Source: Scytolyngbya sp. HA4215-MV1
GTDB lineage: Bacteria; Cyanobacteriota; Cyanobacteriia; Leptolyngbyales; Leptolyngbyaceae
DNA length: 53,550 nucleotides
NCBI GenBank assembly: GCA_019359045.1
Contig: JAHHIA010000022.1
Coordinates: 1-53,550 of the forward strand
Reading direction: 5' to 3'
Below the pieces are notes generated by a model that saw nothing but the letters and a program-made list of their open reading frames with translations, did not search any database and was not told where the DNA came from. Made by a program: the position numbers and the translations under genes. This document shows, piece after piece, positions 10,101 through 19,133 of the stretch. The first letter of the stretch is position 1. The number at the start of each line of letters is the position of its first letter.

Positions 10101-11966
10101 TTGCACCTCACCGGAAGCGCTGGCACCGTTTGAGCTAGTAGAGATCAGCGAACCATTTTGCAGGCTGAGTTGGGGGGTGGAAATGAATACATTGCCAGGG
10201 GTTGCCCCGCTAAAGGGAATGCCAGTCGCCAGGTCAAAGGATGACGTAGCAATTGCCCCAGCATTCAGCAGCTTGACAAACTGAGATGCCGTAATTGAAA
10301 CATCTCCCCCTTCAATGTGTGCCCCATCCTGAACTGTCAGCCGTTGGGCGTCGATCGTGATCGTGCCAGCAGCACCAGATCCCTCCGAAAAGGAAGCAAT
10401 GAGAGACGGTTCCACACTACCGAGTGGAGTAGAAAGAGTAATTTCATTGGACTGAATGTTGATGTTGCCTGCTTTGCCAATGCCTCTGGTAAGGGTGCCC
10501 AGTTGTCCAATGTTTTGCAGAATCAGTTGTCCTGCCGTAATGGTAATATCTCCTGAATCCCGGATGCCTGATAGATCGTCGGTTCGTAGGGTTGATGCAT
10601 CTACCAGCACCGTACCACCAGCCTGCAAGACGATATCGCCACCATTGGTTTGAAGACCGCCTCGCACCAAAAAATTACTTAAAAACGAAATATTGTTACC
10701 CGCCTGAGCGGTTAGTCCCACGCCTGGGGTTAACATCTTGACAGGAACGCGAAAATTAATGTCATTGGTTGCCTGGAGGATCACATTAGTGGTTGCCCCT
10801 GCGATCGCCACTGCACTAATCTGAGTGCCCCCCGCGCTCAGATTGGGATCAGCAAACTGGTCAACCGTCGTCAGATCAAAGTTGAACGTGAGCAATACAA
10901 CATCAATATTGGTTGGGTCAAGCAGCAACGTTCCTGCCGCGCCATTCGGTGCCAAGGTATTCACCTGTCCGGAGTAGCCCAAGGTTTGCTTTCCCGACAC
11001 TTCCACAAACCCGCCATGCCCCCCCAGCGCTCCCCCCTGGGCAGAAATATTGCCAAAAAACTGAGTCGAGTCATCCGCCCAAACAATTACCTTGCCGCCA
11101 TTGCCCTGCCCGATCGCATCAGCTGCAATCACCACATTAGGCGCAATCAGCGTCCGACTGGCAGGGGGCACCGTGCCCCGTCCCTGAAAGTCTCCCCCGA
11201 TCAGAACCGTGCCACCACCGCCAGGAGCAGAAACATCAATTTGGGCGCTATCTAGAAGAGCGATGCGATCGCCCAATACCGCAATGGTTCCACCCGGAGC
11301 AGTCAGAGACCCTGTTTGGGTGACAACCTTGCCAAACAATGTCAGCGATTGTCCTGGAGCAACTGCCAAATTAGCTGCTTGCGTGAGATTCCCCACAGGT
11401 TGCACAACATTTCGTTGCAAACCTGGGATGACATTGATGGTGAGCAATGGCGCAACCTGAGGTTGAGTTGCACTAAAAACAACTCCATTGCCGAGATCGA
11501 AACGATCGCCCGTGCTCGCTAAAAAAGAACCTGTCACATCGAGGCGCGCATCTGCCCCAAACACAATGCCATTCGGGTTGAGCAAGAACAGATTGGCATG
11601 ACCCAAAACGCCTAAGGTCCCCAAAATTTGGGAAGCGGTATGCCCAGTTACGCGACTGAGAATATTTGTAATTCCTGGCGGGTTGGCAAAGTAAACCGAT
11701 CGCCCCTGTGCAACATTAAAGTCTTGAAAACTATGAAAAAGGGACGAGCCTCGAATGGCGCCCCCCTCAACCTGATCGATCAAAGTACCCTTAAAGGACA
11801 CATTAGGCGAGAGAATCGAGGCTTCGCTGCCCAAGGTTGCATCGGGAACCACTTGGGCGGTGGTGCGATCTCTGATCGTTAAAACGCTTCCAAATACGAT
11901 AGAACTGGCGATCGCCAAAACTGGGGCACATATTTTATTCTGATGACAAGATTTTGAGTGGTTCAA
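7185..11966 (-). CDS. Filamentous haemagglutinin N-terminal (TPS) domain exoprotein
   Basis: This is a large two-partner-secretion (type Vb, TpsA-like) exoprotein of 1593 residues. A signal peptide covers about the first 38 residues, ending near TTAQ. The TPS domain follows (VVPDATLGSEASI to about residue 180) with the diagnostic NPNGIVFGADARLDVTGSFL. About 1100 residues of Gly/Ser/Asn-rich repeats then predict a long right-handed beta-helix. The C-terminal segment with SQRCQAP and SFVVTGRGGLP is typical of cyanobacterial members. The start appears to be TTG; no Met occurs in the first 60 residues. No TpsB/Omp85 transporter is in the window, so secretion would depend on one encoded elsewhere. 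Adhesion or biofilm function is inference. Confidence 0.92.
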   Translation of the reverse strand: MNHSKSCHQNKICAPVLAIASSIVFGSVLTIRDRTTAQVVPDATLGSEASILSPNVSFKGTLIDQVEGGAIRGSSLFHSFQDFNVAQGRSVYFANPPGITNILSRVTGHTASQILGTLGVLGHANLFLLNPNGIVFGADARLDVTGSFLASTGDRFDLGNGVVFSATQPQVAPLLTINVIPGLQRNVVQPVGNLTQAANLAVAPGQSLTLFGKVVTQTGSLTAPGGTIAVLGDRIALLDSAQIDVSAPGGGGTVLIGGDFQGRGTVPPASRTLIAPNVVIAADAIGQGNGGKVIVWADDSTQFFGNISAQGGALGGHGGFVEVSGKQTLGYSGQVNTLAPNGAAGTLLLDPTNIDVVLLTFNFDLTTVDQFADPNLSAGGTQISAVAIAGATTNVILQATNDINFRVPVKMLTPGVGLTAQAGNNISFLSNFLVRGGLQTNGGDIVLQAGGTVLVDASTLRTDDLSGIRDSGDITITAGQLILQNIGQLGTLTRGIGKAGNINIQSNEITLSTPLGSVEPSLIASFSEGSGAAGTITIDAQRLTVQDGAHIEGGDVSITASQFVKLLNAGAIATSSFDLATGIPFSGATPGNVFISTPQLSLQNGSLISTSSNGASASGEVQIQATDFVTLSNSSISTQALTNAASGNLSIITHALSLDDFSSLGTSSIGTGRAGDVFIQASGPVTFLSSGILTNTVDAGNAGNITLQADSLLLQNDSQLAAFTLGAGNAGTVTVQANRIGIENSFVSVFSGNTGAVGHIVLKANDIEVKGQNTPLSSGLLATNIISSAVPQGTVTIDTQRLTVEDGAIVEGGDIAITATDLVQLLNNGTISTAFSSQVAPGSLSLQTDRLSLQGNSLILSSSGGLYNAGNLFIRATGGVDLTQSEISSDALGNGNAGNIHLETSSLLLNQGAAISAMTFGAGAGGNIDITASDRVSLALGSGILTAAQPNSTGNGGALTITTHQLTLQDLSFLITGGFGSGNAGSVTLKVSDLLELSNISFISADTVNSGDAGNISLTIGRLLMQNQSRISTSSLSTGTGGDMTIVATGDITLSNSNIGSISLGGRGGSLRLAADRLTLLAGSGITSDSLGALGGGDVTIQTRHSIFMDHGVIQTLSLNDATGGNIFLSVQNGDLILQNGSSIGSSAIGRGSSGNMMINVGGAIDLTTSILSTTAVSTGTSGNLSLTARSLSLRNNSLVSTTTLDPQSSTFNTSLFGLDATNPIDAQILTAINQAISSGKIGVSQGLSGNLTINVTDAVTLSGSDISNPSVLTTAATGRATAGNLSLNANSLDIRFGGISSQSQGQGFAGNLTLTLRDFLRSDAGFIAASSQESGGGDITLTASNILLRNSSLVSSSVFDSTGGGGNINIQSRAFIAIEDSDILANAEAGPGGNILIKSPAFLADLFASSKATAVGRNPGSFAPFRGNGRVDISADSRSGTSGTVEFPQLDLTRGLVPLAIDLVDPTDQISQRCQAPRSASAGSFVVTGRGGLPTDPTEPLTADSILAEWISLEPATTNTPSKTSQPTTVASSSPNAIVEAQGWRVDETGNVFLVSEADLATPHPPVLPIVTCLQKRDATSRSDFPSRDSRN

Positions 11967-12520
11967 TGCACTTTACAGATAGCTTTTCACAGAAAACGAA
12001 CCTTAAATGCTTTAGAAATTTTATCAAGGAATAAATCACTATTCGAATTCTGAAAAACTGAGTTGCCAAGCCTTAATTCAACTGGAAACTGCCAGCAAGA
12101 TAGTCTTAACTAGTGTTAGGGTGATCCGAAAGCTTGACGCGAATTTGTCATAACCGCGATTGAACGCGGGGGCAATTTGCAGAGAAGTGATGTTGGCAAA
12201 TTCTGATTTTTGCCTCCGTCCATCCAATCCGATCGACAACTTGGGAGATCACGATGATGTCTTAGACCTATGGTTGAGATTTTTAAACCCTATCGAATCT
12301 CACAACCATAATTTCTGCACTCAGTAGGTAGCCCTAATTAATCGTAAGAAAGGGGTTTGGGGGCTGTGCCCCCAGCCAGGGAGTTTTACCCCCTCCACCC
12401 CCAAAACATCTTCAATTTGATTTAGCCCAGCTACTTATTGAGCAAGAGAGCCATTGAGCAAGCGCGCGATGTATGAATGAAACTAAATTCTCGCCTCCCC
12501 CTTAAGCAGGTGACTGATAC
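11967..12520. other. Divergent intergenic region
   Basis: This region lies between the divergent exoprotein and TPR genes. It holds a bulged hairpin at about 12274-12313 (ATGGTTG and AGATT arms) and the 115-bp repeat element at 12323-12437. No convincing ORF or RNA gene was seen, and no clear sigma-70 promoter could be assigned. Confidence 0.5.
12323..12437 (+). repeat. 115-bp hairpin-forming repeat, copy 1
   Basis: This element is nearly identical to 20657-20772. Its ends are imperfect inverted repeats (AAGTAGGTA at one end, TACTTA at the other). Inside lies a GC-rich hairpin in which GGGGGC pairs with GCCCCC, followed by runs of C. It looks like a small non-autonomous or REP-type element. 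It lies 84 bases upstream of the TPR gene. Confidence 0.8.
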
Positions 12521-15500
12521 GTGGAAATGATTCAGGCATTGGAGTTTGAGGCAGACAATCGACGAAATTATGAGCAGTTGATGGTGGCTCTGGAATCGAG
12601 TCAGGGGCATCTCAATTTGCTGTTGGCTGTCTGCGATGAGCCTCGCTTGCAGGAGTCCCTGATTCAGCAATACGAGACAGAATTGCAGCATCAGGGGGTT
12701 CAGCATTACCGAATTCTGGCACGGCAACGAGATCTCAGTTTGCAAGATGCTATGGGTCAGTTGATGCAGCTAGATCCTGCATTGAATCAAGGCTATCCAT
12801 CTGTCGTCACCGTACAAGGCGTGGATGATTGGTTACCGCTGAAGCCCAACACTCCCCAAGCCGAAATAGATAAGATTTTTGACTCTCTGCAATTGCAACG
12901 AGAAGTTCTAGAAGCTTTTCAATTCCCGATCGTGGTGGTGTTGACCCGATCGGCATGGATGAGTTTGGCAGAACAGGCACCCGATTTTTGGAACTGGCGA
13001 AGCGGTGTGTTTTGGTTTGAAGGAACTGTAACATCCCCCAAAATCCCCCAATCGGTGGCTAAACCTAGTGTGCCTAACCCAAAAGACAGTCAAGGGCAAG
13101 CCGTTGCTGATTTGCTCACCTTACTCGAAAAAATGCCCTCCGATCAGGCAAGAGAATCACCCTTACTGGCAGAGTTGTATGAGCGATTAGGGCGAGCCTA
13201 TACCCATCGAGGCAGTAGCCGTCAACATCGCCAATTTGCCATTCATCTATTCAACCGAACCATTACGCTACAACGCAGGTTGGAGCTTGAGGCGGATCTG
13301 GTGATCAGTCTCAGGCAATTGGGAGATTTACATTTTGAAATTAAGCTCGATCGCAATAGCGTGAAGGCAGCGTTTGATGCTTATAGCGAAGCCCTAAAAT
13401 TTGCCCGTCAGATGGGGACGCATCTGGATGAAGCGACGATCTTGCGGGCGATCGGGGATGTCCTCCAGTTTCTCAATCAGCGCAGTCAGGCACTGAGCCA
13501 CTATGAGCAGGCATTGGGCACCTATCGACAGGTGGGCGCCCGCTTGGGCGAAGCAACAACTCTGCGCGCGATCGGGAATATGTTGCAATTTTTGGATCGT
13601 CGGGACGAAGCCTTGCGCGGCTATGACCAGGCATTAGGGATCTATCGCCAGGTGGGCGATCGCCTGGGCGAAGCCAACACACTCAAAGAAATTGGCGATG
13701 TGTTGCAATTTCTAAAGCAAAATCGAGAATCTCTCAGTCGTTATGACCAGGCATTGGGGATTTATCGTCAAGTCGGTGCCCGCCTGGGCGAAGCTAATAC
13801 CCTCAAGGCGATTGGGGATGTCTTGCAATACCTGAAACAGAACCAGGAAGCTTTGAATCGTTACGAGCAAGCTTTGAATATTTATCAACAGGTCAGTGCG
13901 CGATTGGGGGAAGCCAATACGCTTAAGGCGATCGGGGATGCCCTGCAGCTCCTCTACCGACGCCGTGAAGCCCTCAAACGGTATGACCAGGCATTAGGGA
14001 TCTATCGCCAGGTGGGAGTACGATTGGGGGAAGCCAACACCCTCAAGGCAATTGGCGATGTGTTGCTGTTTTTGCATCAGGGACGAGAAGCACTAAGCCG
14101 ATATGACCAATCCCTAGGGATTTATCGCCAGGTTAGCGATTCGCTGGGAGAAGCCGGTACCTTGAAAGCAATCGGAGATACCCTGCAATTTCTCCACCAA
14201 CCGAATGAAGCGCTGACCCACTATGACCAAGCATTGCACAGTTATCGACAGATAGGGCATCGGTTGGGTGAGGCAGATACCCTCAAAGCCTTGGGAGATG
14301 TCCTACAATTTCTCGATCAGCGTGATCAAGCCTTCAATCACTACAAAGAAGCATTACTGATCTATCAAGAAGCCGACAATCACACCGGAAAAGCCTGTAG
14401 TCTGAAGGCGATCGGTGATGTTTTGCAACGACTCCAACAAAGCCAAGCCGCTTTAGATCACTATGATGAGTCTCTGGCTATCTATCGAGAAACCAGCGAT
14501 CGCCTGGGCGAAGCCAATACCTTAAAGGCGATCGGTGATGCGCTGCAATCCCTCAAAGAAAGTCGGGATGCGCTCAATCGCTATGACCAGGCATTAGGGA
14601 TTTACCGAGAAGCAGGAGAATTAACGTTAGAGAAATTTCATGAGCGTTTAGGGGAAGCCAATACCTTAAAGGCGATCGGCAATGTATTGCAATTTCTCAA
14701 TCAACGCAGTGATGCATTGAATCGATACACCGAAGCATTGGGAATTTATCGAGAAGTGGGAGATTTATTGGGCGAAGCACAGACCCTTACCGTGATGGGG
14801 GAAATTCTCCAACATCTCGATCGGCGAAACGAAGCCCTGGATCATTACGTCCAAGCCCTGGCAATCTACCGAGAAACCAGCGATCGACTGGGTGAAGCAA
14901 ATACCCTGAAAGCGATCGGCGATGTGTTGCAATTTCTGGATCAGCGCAGTGAAGCCTTGAGTCGTTACTATCAAGCCCTTGGCATTTATCGTCAGGTTAG
15001 AGCACGTCTGGGTGAGGCAAACACCCTCAAGGCGATCGGCGATGTGTTGCAATTTCTCCGGCAACGCAGTGAAGCCCTCAGCGGGTATGACCAGGCACTA
15101 GGTCTCTATCGCCAGTTGGGCGCACGGGTGGGGGAAGCCAATACCTTAAAAGCCACTGGGGATGTGTTGCAATTTCTCAACCAGCGCAGCGATGCCCTAA
15201 AGCGATATCACCAGGCGCTGGAGATTTATCGGCAGGTCGGGTCTCAGTTAGGTGAAGCCAATACCCTGACTGCGATTGGAGATGTGTTGCAGTTTCTCGA
15301 TCGCCGCAGTGATGCGCTGAAACATTACGAAGAAGCACTGGGATTTTATCGGCAAATTGGCGATCGGCTGGGTAAAGCCAACGCTCTGAAAGCGATCGGA
15401 GATGTGTTGCAATTCCTAGATCAACGCATTGAAGCCCTCAATCACTATGATCAAGCGTTGAGTACTTATCGTCAGGTGGGGGCAAAGCTAGGCGAAGCCA

Positions 15501-16615
15501 ATACTCTACGGGCAATTGGTGATGTGTTGCAATTCCTCAACCAGCGCAGTGAAGCCTTAGAACAATACGATCAGGCGCTTAAAATTTATCGCGAAGCTGG
15601 AGCACGCCTGGGCGAAGCCAACACGCTCGTAGCGATCGGGGATGTGTTGCAATTTCTTAATCAGCGCAATGAAGCCCTCAGTCGCTACGAAGAATGCCTA
15701 GAAATCTATCGAGATATGGGCGCCCGACTGGGTGAAGCGAATACCCTACGGGCGATCGGTGATATGCTGCAATTTGTCAACCAACGAACTGAAGCCCTTA
15801 GCCACTACGATCAAGCCTTGGGCATCTATCAGCAAGTCGGTGCCCATCTTGGCGAAGCCAATACACTCAAAGCTGTAGGCGATGTCTTGCAGTTTCTCGA
15901 TCAGCGCCATGAAGCCCTCAATCGCTATGAGCAAGCCCTCAACATCTATCGCCAGGTGGGCGCACGTTTGGGTGAAGCCAACACGCTACGGGCGATCGGC
16001 GATGTATTGCAATTCCTCAATCAACGTGAGCAAGCCCTCAAAAACTATGAGCAAGCCCTAGGCATCTATCGCCAAGTAGGGGCAAGATTAGGGGAAGCCA
16101 ATACCCTCAAAGCGATCGGAGATGGCTTACGATTGCTCCACAAAAATCGCGAAAGCCTTAGCCATTATGATCAAGCACTCGGAATTTATCGCCAAGTAGG
16201 AGCACGATTGGGGGAAGCCAACACCCTCACTGCGATCGGGGATATCCTACAACTCCTTGATCAATGCAGCGAAGCTCTCAATCGTTATGAACAAGCCCTA
16301 GAAATTTATCACCAGGTTGGAGCGTATTTAGGGGAAGCAAATGTCCTGCAAGAATTGGGCAAAATTCAAGATGACCCCATCCATTGTCTGAGCTATTTGC
16401 AACAAGCACAAAAACTCTACGAACAGATTGGCGATAAATATAGCCAAAGCCGCAACTTGGTAGAGTTTCTATCGGATGCCCAATGGCGATTGGGACAGAA
16501 AGAAACCGCCGTCCAATCCCTGAATCATGCCGCAGAATTGGCAGAAGGAACCGACTACGAATTTTTGCGGCAGCATGCCTTAGAAAAGATTCAACAAATC
16601 CAAAGTAGTGCGTAA
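12521..16615 (+). CDS. Giant tetratricopeptide-repeat protein
   Basis: This is a 1364-residue scaffold-type protein. Residues 1-165 form an N-terminal domain often found before TPR arrays in cyanobacteria (LLLAVCDEPRLQESLIQQYE to FWNWRSGVFWFEG); its function is unknown. A linker and two degenerate helices precede residue 300. Residues 300-1267 are 24 consecutive 40-residue TPR units with the consensus ARLGEANTLKAIGDVLQFL then ALxxYxQALxIYRQVG. The tenth unit is 48 residues. Two degenerate units close the array. It starts at GTG 12521 or ATG 12527, with AAGCAGG upstream. No enzymatic domain, signal peptide or membrane segment is visible. A protein-interaction role is inference. Confidence 0.92.
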   Translation: MEMIQALEFEADNRRNYEQLMVALESSQGHLNLLLAVCDEPRLQESLIQQYETELQHQGVQHYRILARQRDLSLQDAMGQLMQLDPALNQGYPSVVTVQGVDDWLPLKPNTPQAEIDKIFDSLQLQREVLEAFQFPIVVVLTRSAWMSLAEQAPDFWNWRSGVFWFEGTVTSPKIPQSVAKPSVPNPKDSQGQAVADLLTLLEKMPSDQARESPLLAELYERLGRAYTHRGSSRQHRQFAIHLFNRTITLQRRLELEADLVISLRQLGDLHFEIKLDRNSVKAAFDAYSEALKFARQMGTHLDEATILRAIGDVLQFLNQRSQALSHYEQALGTYRQVGARLGEATTLRAIGNMLQFLDRRDEALRGYDQALGIYRQVGDRLGEANTLKEIGDVLQFLKQNRESLSRYDQALGIYRQVGARLGEANTLKAIGDVLQYLKQNQEALNRYEQALNIYQQVSARLGEANTLKAIGDALQLLYRRREALKRYDQALGIYRQVGVRLGEANTLKAIGDVLLFLHQGREALSRYDQSLGIYRQVSDSLGEAGTLKAIGDTLQFLHQPNEALTHYDQALHSYRQIGHRLGEADTLKALGDVLQFLDQRDQAFNHYKEALLIYQEADNHTGKACSLKAIGDVLQRLQQSQAALDHYDESLAIYRETSDRLGEANTLKAIGDALQSLKESRDALNRYDQALGIYREAGELTLEKFHERLGEANTLKAIGNVLQFLNQRSDALNRYTEALGIYREVGDLLGEAQTLTVMGEILQHLDRRNEALDHYVQALAIYRETSDRLGEANTLKAIGDVLQFLDQRSEALSRYYQALGIYRQVRARLGEANTLKAIGDVLQFLRQRSEALSGYDQALGLYRQLGARVGEANTLKATGDVLQFLNQRSDALKRYHQALEIYRQVGSQLGEANTLTAIGDVLQFLDRRSDALKHYEEALGFYRQIGDRLGKANALKAIGDVLQFLDQRIEALNHYDQALSTYRQVGAKLGEANTLRAIGDVLQFLNQRSEALEQYDQALKIYREAGARLGEANTLVAIGDVLQFLNQRNEALSRYEECLEIYRDMGARLGEANTLRAIGDMLQFVNQRTEALSHYDQALGIYQQVGAHLGEANTLKAVGDVLQFLDQRHEALNRYEQALNIYRQVGARLGEANTLRAIGDVLQFLNQREQALKNYEQALGIYRQVGARLGEANTLKAIGDGLRLLHKNRESLSHYDQALGIYRQVGARLGEANTLTAIGDILQLLDQCSEALNRYEQALEIYHQVGAYLGEANVLQELGKIQDDPIHCLSYLQQAQKLYEQIGDKYSQSRNLVEFLSDAQWRLGQKETAVQSLNHAAELAEGTDYEFLRQHALEKIQQIQSSA
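13418..16321 (+). repeat. 24 tandem 120-bp coding repeats
   Basis: The DNA encoding the TPR array repeats every 120 bp. One unit (about 14528-14671) is expanded by 24 bp. Codon choice varies between units while the peptide is kept, so the array is not a very recent perfect duplication. Some neighbouring units are still similar enough for slippage. Confidence 0.9.
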
Positions 16616-16635
16616 CTTACTTCCGATCAGAATTC

Positions 16636-16669
16636 AAATTCCCGATACCTTTCCAGTTATCGGGAATTT
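16636..16669. terminator. Terminator between convergent TPR and small-protein genes
   Basis: A perfect 12-bp stem (AAATTCCCGATA with TATCGGGAATTT) has a 10-base loop. It lies 20 bases after the TPR stop and 51 bases beyond the stop of the convergent small gene, so it may act in both directions. Confidence 0.75.
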
Positions 16670-16719
16670 GGGCTAAATGACTAAAAATGAACACGATTCT
16701 CCATCGTCAGACAATCTAT

Positions 16720-16866
16720 CTAGCTTAAATTTTTTTCATCAAAAGGATCGCCCTCAAAGGGTTGAACACCTGTATTTGGATACTTATCATCATTCAGACC
16801 AAAAATCCGGCTAACCGCTTCAGAGACATACTGGATGACATCACCAAAAAAGTTTGGAACCTTCAT
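16720..16866 (-). CDS. Small conserved-looking protein, 48 residues
   Basis: A short ORF with a very good ribosome binding site: AGGTGA five bases upstream of the ATG. The protein begins MKVPNFFGDVIQYVSEAVSR, continues IFGLNDDKYPNTGVQPFEGD and ends PFDEKNLS. It has an amphipathic N-terminal helix and an acidic, proline-containing tail. I recall similar tiny proteins with a YPxTGVQPFEG motif in other cyanobacteria, but no function. The good start and unambiguous stop support a real gene. It converges on the TPR gene with a shared terminator. Confidence 0.72.
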   Translation of the reverse strand: MKVPNFFGDVIQYVSEAVSRIFGLNDDKYPNTGVQPFEGDPFDEKNLS

Positions 16867-17423
16867 ATAAGTCACCTCAAAGTGGATAAATTAAAGCCAG
16901 GATCATAGCGAATGACGTAGGCTCTAACTCCTTCATTATGAGGCACATTTCATCTGCTTGACCGAAGTCCGAATGAATTATTTAGAATGAGTTGTACATT
17001 TATTGATTTATATTGAATAATCGTAAATTCATGAATCTTCTTGTCAAGAAATGGAAGCAATCAGACTGTTAATTAAATTATTTGTTCATCAACCAGTTTA
17101 AGCTAAGTAAATTCTCAAGAAAAAGATGACTAATTCTTAAAAAAATTGGAAAGTCAACTTATAGGAATTGACCGTAAAACTTTACCCAAGCCGTGGCAAT
17201 GCATTACTTGCATTTGAGTTGATTCCTTGAAAGAACCTCCAAGTTTGAATTCAGCGCCTAAAACAGACTCAATTCAGAGGACTTATAGCATCTCCATTTC
17301 TCCACTTCCTCTCCCACAGACCACCTCCCGAACTGTTCAATAACGAACAATCAGGCTAAAATAATTTAACAATTATTAAGAATTTTGTGTATTGTTTAAT
17401 TCGTACCCAGAGATGGAGGCTTC
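16867..17423. other. AT-rich gene-free region
   Basis: About 560 bases of AT-rich sequence between divergent genes. It must hold the promoters of the 48-residue gene and the DUF4079 gene. I see no ORF with a plausible start and no RNA gene. Confidence 0.5.
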
Positions 17424-17900
17424 ATGTCGAATTTGAGCAACGAGTTAGAGCCGATCGCTGCCTGGTTTCGTAGCTTCGGGATGCCAGAACCGATCGTCCA
17501 TTGGGGGCATCCTGCAATGATGGCGATCGTTATCTTCGTAATGGGTAGTTTTGTTGGGTGGGTGGGTTGGCAAGGACGCATCGCCGCAGACCAGGATATT
17601 GCTCTCAAAAACCGCACCGATCACCGCAAGCTTGCTCCCTGGCTGTTTCTATTCATTGCCCTAGGTTACACGGGCGGTGTCTTGTCGCTCGTGATGCAAC
17701 AAAAACCAATTTTGGAAAGTCCCCATTTTTGGACAGGCTCCATTGTACTGACTTTGTTGGCAGCCAATGGGCTTCTCTCGCTCTCTGGATTTTTCGGCAA
17801 AGCGGTCCTCAGAACCGTTCACGCTGGCGTTGGGACAACGGCATTGTTTTTGCTGTTTTTGCACGCTGCCCTGGGACTCAAGCTAGGTTTGTCGCTCTAA
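17424..17900 (+). CDS. DUF4079 family membrane protein
   Basis: A 158-residue integral membrane protein of a cyanobacterial family related in layout to cytochrome b561-type four-helix proteins. Helices are visible at about residues 24-48 (HPAMMAIVIFVMGSFVGWVG), 70-90, 105-122 and 132-155. Conserved histidines occur in VHWGHPAMM, DHRKLAPW, TVHAG and FLHAALG, which could bind haem; that is inference. The start ATG 17424 is the only good candidate. The function is unknown. Confidence 0.88.
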   Translation: MSNLSNELEPIAAWFRSFGMPEPIVHWGHPAMMAIVIFVMGSFVGWVGWQGRIAADQDIALKNRTDHRKLAPWLFLFIALGYTGGVLSLVMQQKPILESPHFWTGSIVLTLLAANGLLSLSGFFGKAVLRTVHAGVGTTALFLLFLHAALGLKLGLSL

Positions 17901-18199
17901 AGGTCCATCAGCCCGGAACATAAAACCGGGAATCCAAAATTATTGGACTTTGGACGATCGACGATAGACAATAGACTGAAAGGCATTTGAGACTCGAATG
18001 AGAAGGCTGAAACAGCCTCGAACCTGGAGTCTAAAGCGACTTGTCAAAACTCCAATTAGAGAGTTTGTTGGGTAGTTTTGTCTTGTCAGATCGGAACCTG
18101 AACCATGACAGCAGAAGCCCCATTGAGCAGTGTTTTTCCTAGAGAGGGTTAGCAACTGCCAGGGTGATGTGGACAGAACCCATTGTGTGAGATACGTGA

Positions 18200-19072
18200 G
18201 TGAGGAATGGAGAATTGTTGAAGTCGCTGAAAGATGTATTGCGGCAAACGAGTGGAGGAGGGAACTGGTTACCCACAGACTCTCGTTGGTGGATCAAGCT
18301 CGATCTCTTAAAAACGTTGGTTCAAAGGGATTTGCAAGCCCGTTATCAAGGATCGGTACTAGGTAATCTATGGCCCCTTTTAAATCAACTCTCACAGTTG
18401 TTGATTTATACCTATGTTTTCGCGATCGTGCTTCAGGTCAAGCTTAGCCTCAAAGGACTCCCTCAAAACAATCTCACGTTTGGTCTTTGGCTTTTTGCTG
18501 GACTACTTCCCTGGATTGCCTTCACAACCGGTATTATTCAATCGTCTATGGCAGTGGTTGGGCAACCAAACCTAGTGAAAAAGGTCGTTTTCCCACTCAG
18601 CTTGTTACCCTTAGTACCCATTTTTTCAGCGTTTGTAGAAAGCTTATTGGGTCTTAGTGCGCTCATTGTTCTGCTGGCAATTTCAACCCATACCTTCCAC
18701 TCCACCCTCTGGTTATTGCCCCTGATCTGGCTGCCCCAAATTCTATTAACTTGTGGGTTGGGCTATCTGGTTGCAGGACTGACCGTATTTTTGCGAGATA
18801 TCCCACAAACGTTAGGAGTGATTTTGAATCTTTGGTTCTATCTCACCCCAATCGTCTATCCCTTAGCAATCATCCCGGAACCCTGGCGCAACTGGATATT
18901 TTGGCTGAATCCCTTAGCCGCAATCTCAGAAGTCTATCGGGATCTGATCTTGAACGGTAAAATTCATCATCCCCTGGAATGGTTGAGTGCTTCAGGCGTC
19001 TCTCTGATAGTATTCTTCATTGGGTTGCGAGTTTATCGACGGCTCCGCCCCGTTTTTGCGGATGTTATTTAA
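18200..19072 (+). CDS. ABC-2 type polysaccharide export permease (Wzm/TagG-like)
   Basis: This is the membrane subunit of an ABC exporter for O-antigen, capsule or teichoic-type polysaccharide. It has 290 residues and six predicted helices. The N-terminal amphipathic helix includes LLKTLVQRDLQARYQGSVLG, a hallmark of this family. The C-terminal half has LRDIPQTLGVILNLWFYLTP and an NPLAAISEVYRDLI re-entrant region. The start is GTG 18200, with TTG at 18215 an alternative. The ATPase gene follows 61 bases later, so the pair forms one transporter, probably one transcript. Confidence 0.92.
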   Translation: MRNGELLKSLKDVLRQTSGGGNWLPTDSRWWIKLDLLKTLVQRDLQARYQGSVLGNLWPLLNQLSQLLIYTYVFAIVLQVKLSLKGLPQNNLTFGLWLFAGLLPWIAFTTGIIQSSMAVVGQPNLVKKVVFPLSLLPLVPIFSAFVESLLGLSALIVLLAISTHTFHSTLWLLPLIWLPQILLTCGLGYLVAGLTVFLRDIPQTLGVILNLWFYLTPIVYPLAIIPEPWRNWIFWLNPLAAISEVYRDLILNGKIHHPLEWLSASGVSLIVFFIGLRVYRRLRPVFADVI

Positions 19073-19133
19073 AGTCATTTTTCTTTCAACCCCTACCAAG
19101 TCCACCAATTGCTGCATAACCTTTGCTACTTAA

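Noticed and set aside
7225-11882. Many plus-strand open frames across the exoprotein gene
   Set aside because: They are antisense shadows of a GC-rich repetitive coding region with a complete TPS protein on the minus strand.
12323-12437. CRISPR or tandem repeat array
   Set aside because: Only two dispersed copies 8 kb apart; no repeat-spacer pattern was seen anywhere in the window.
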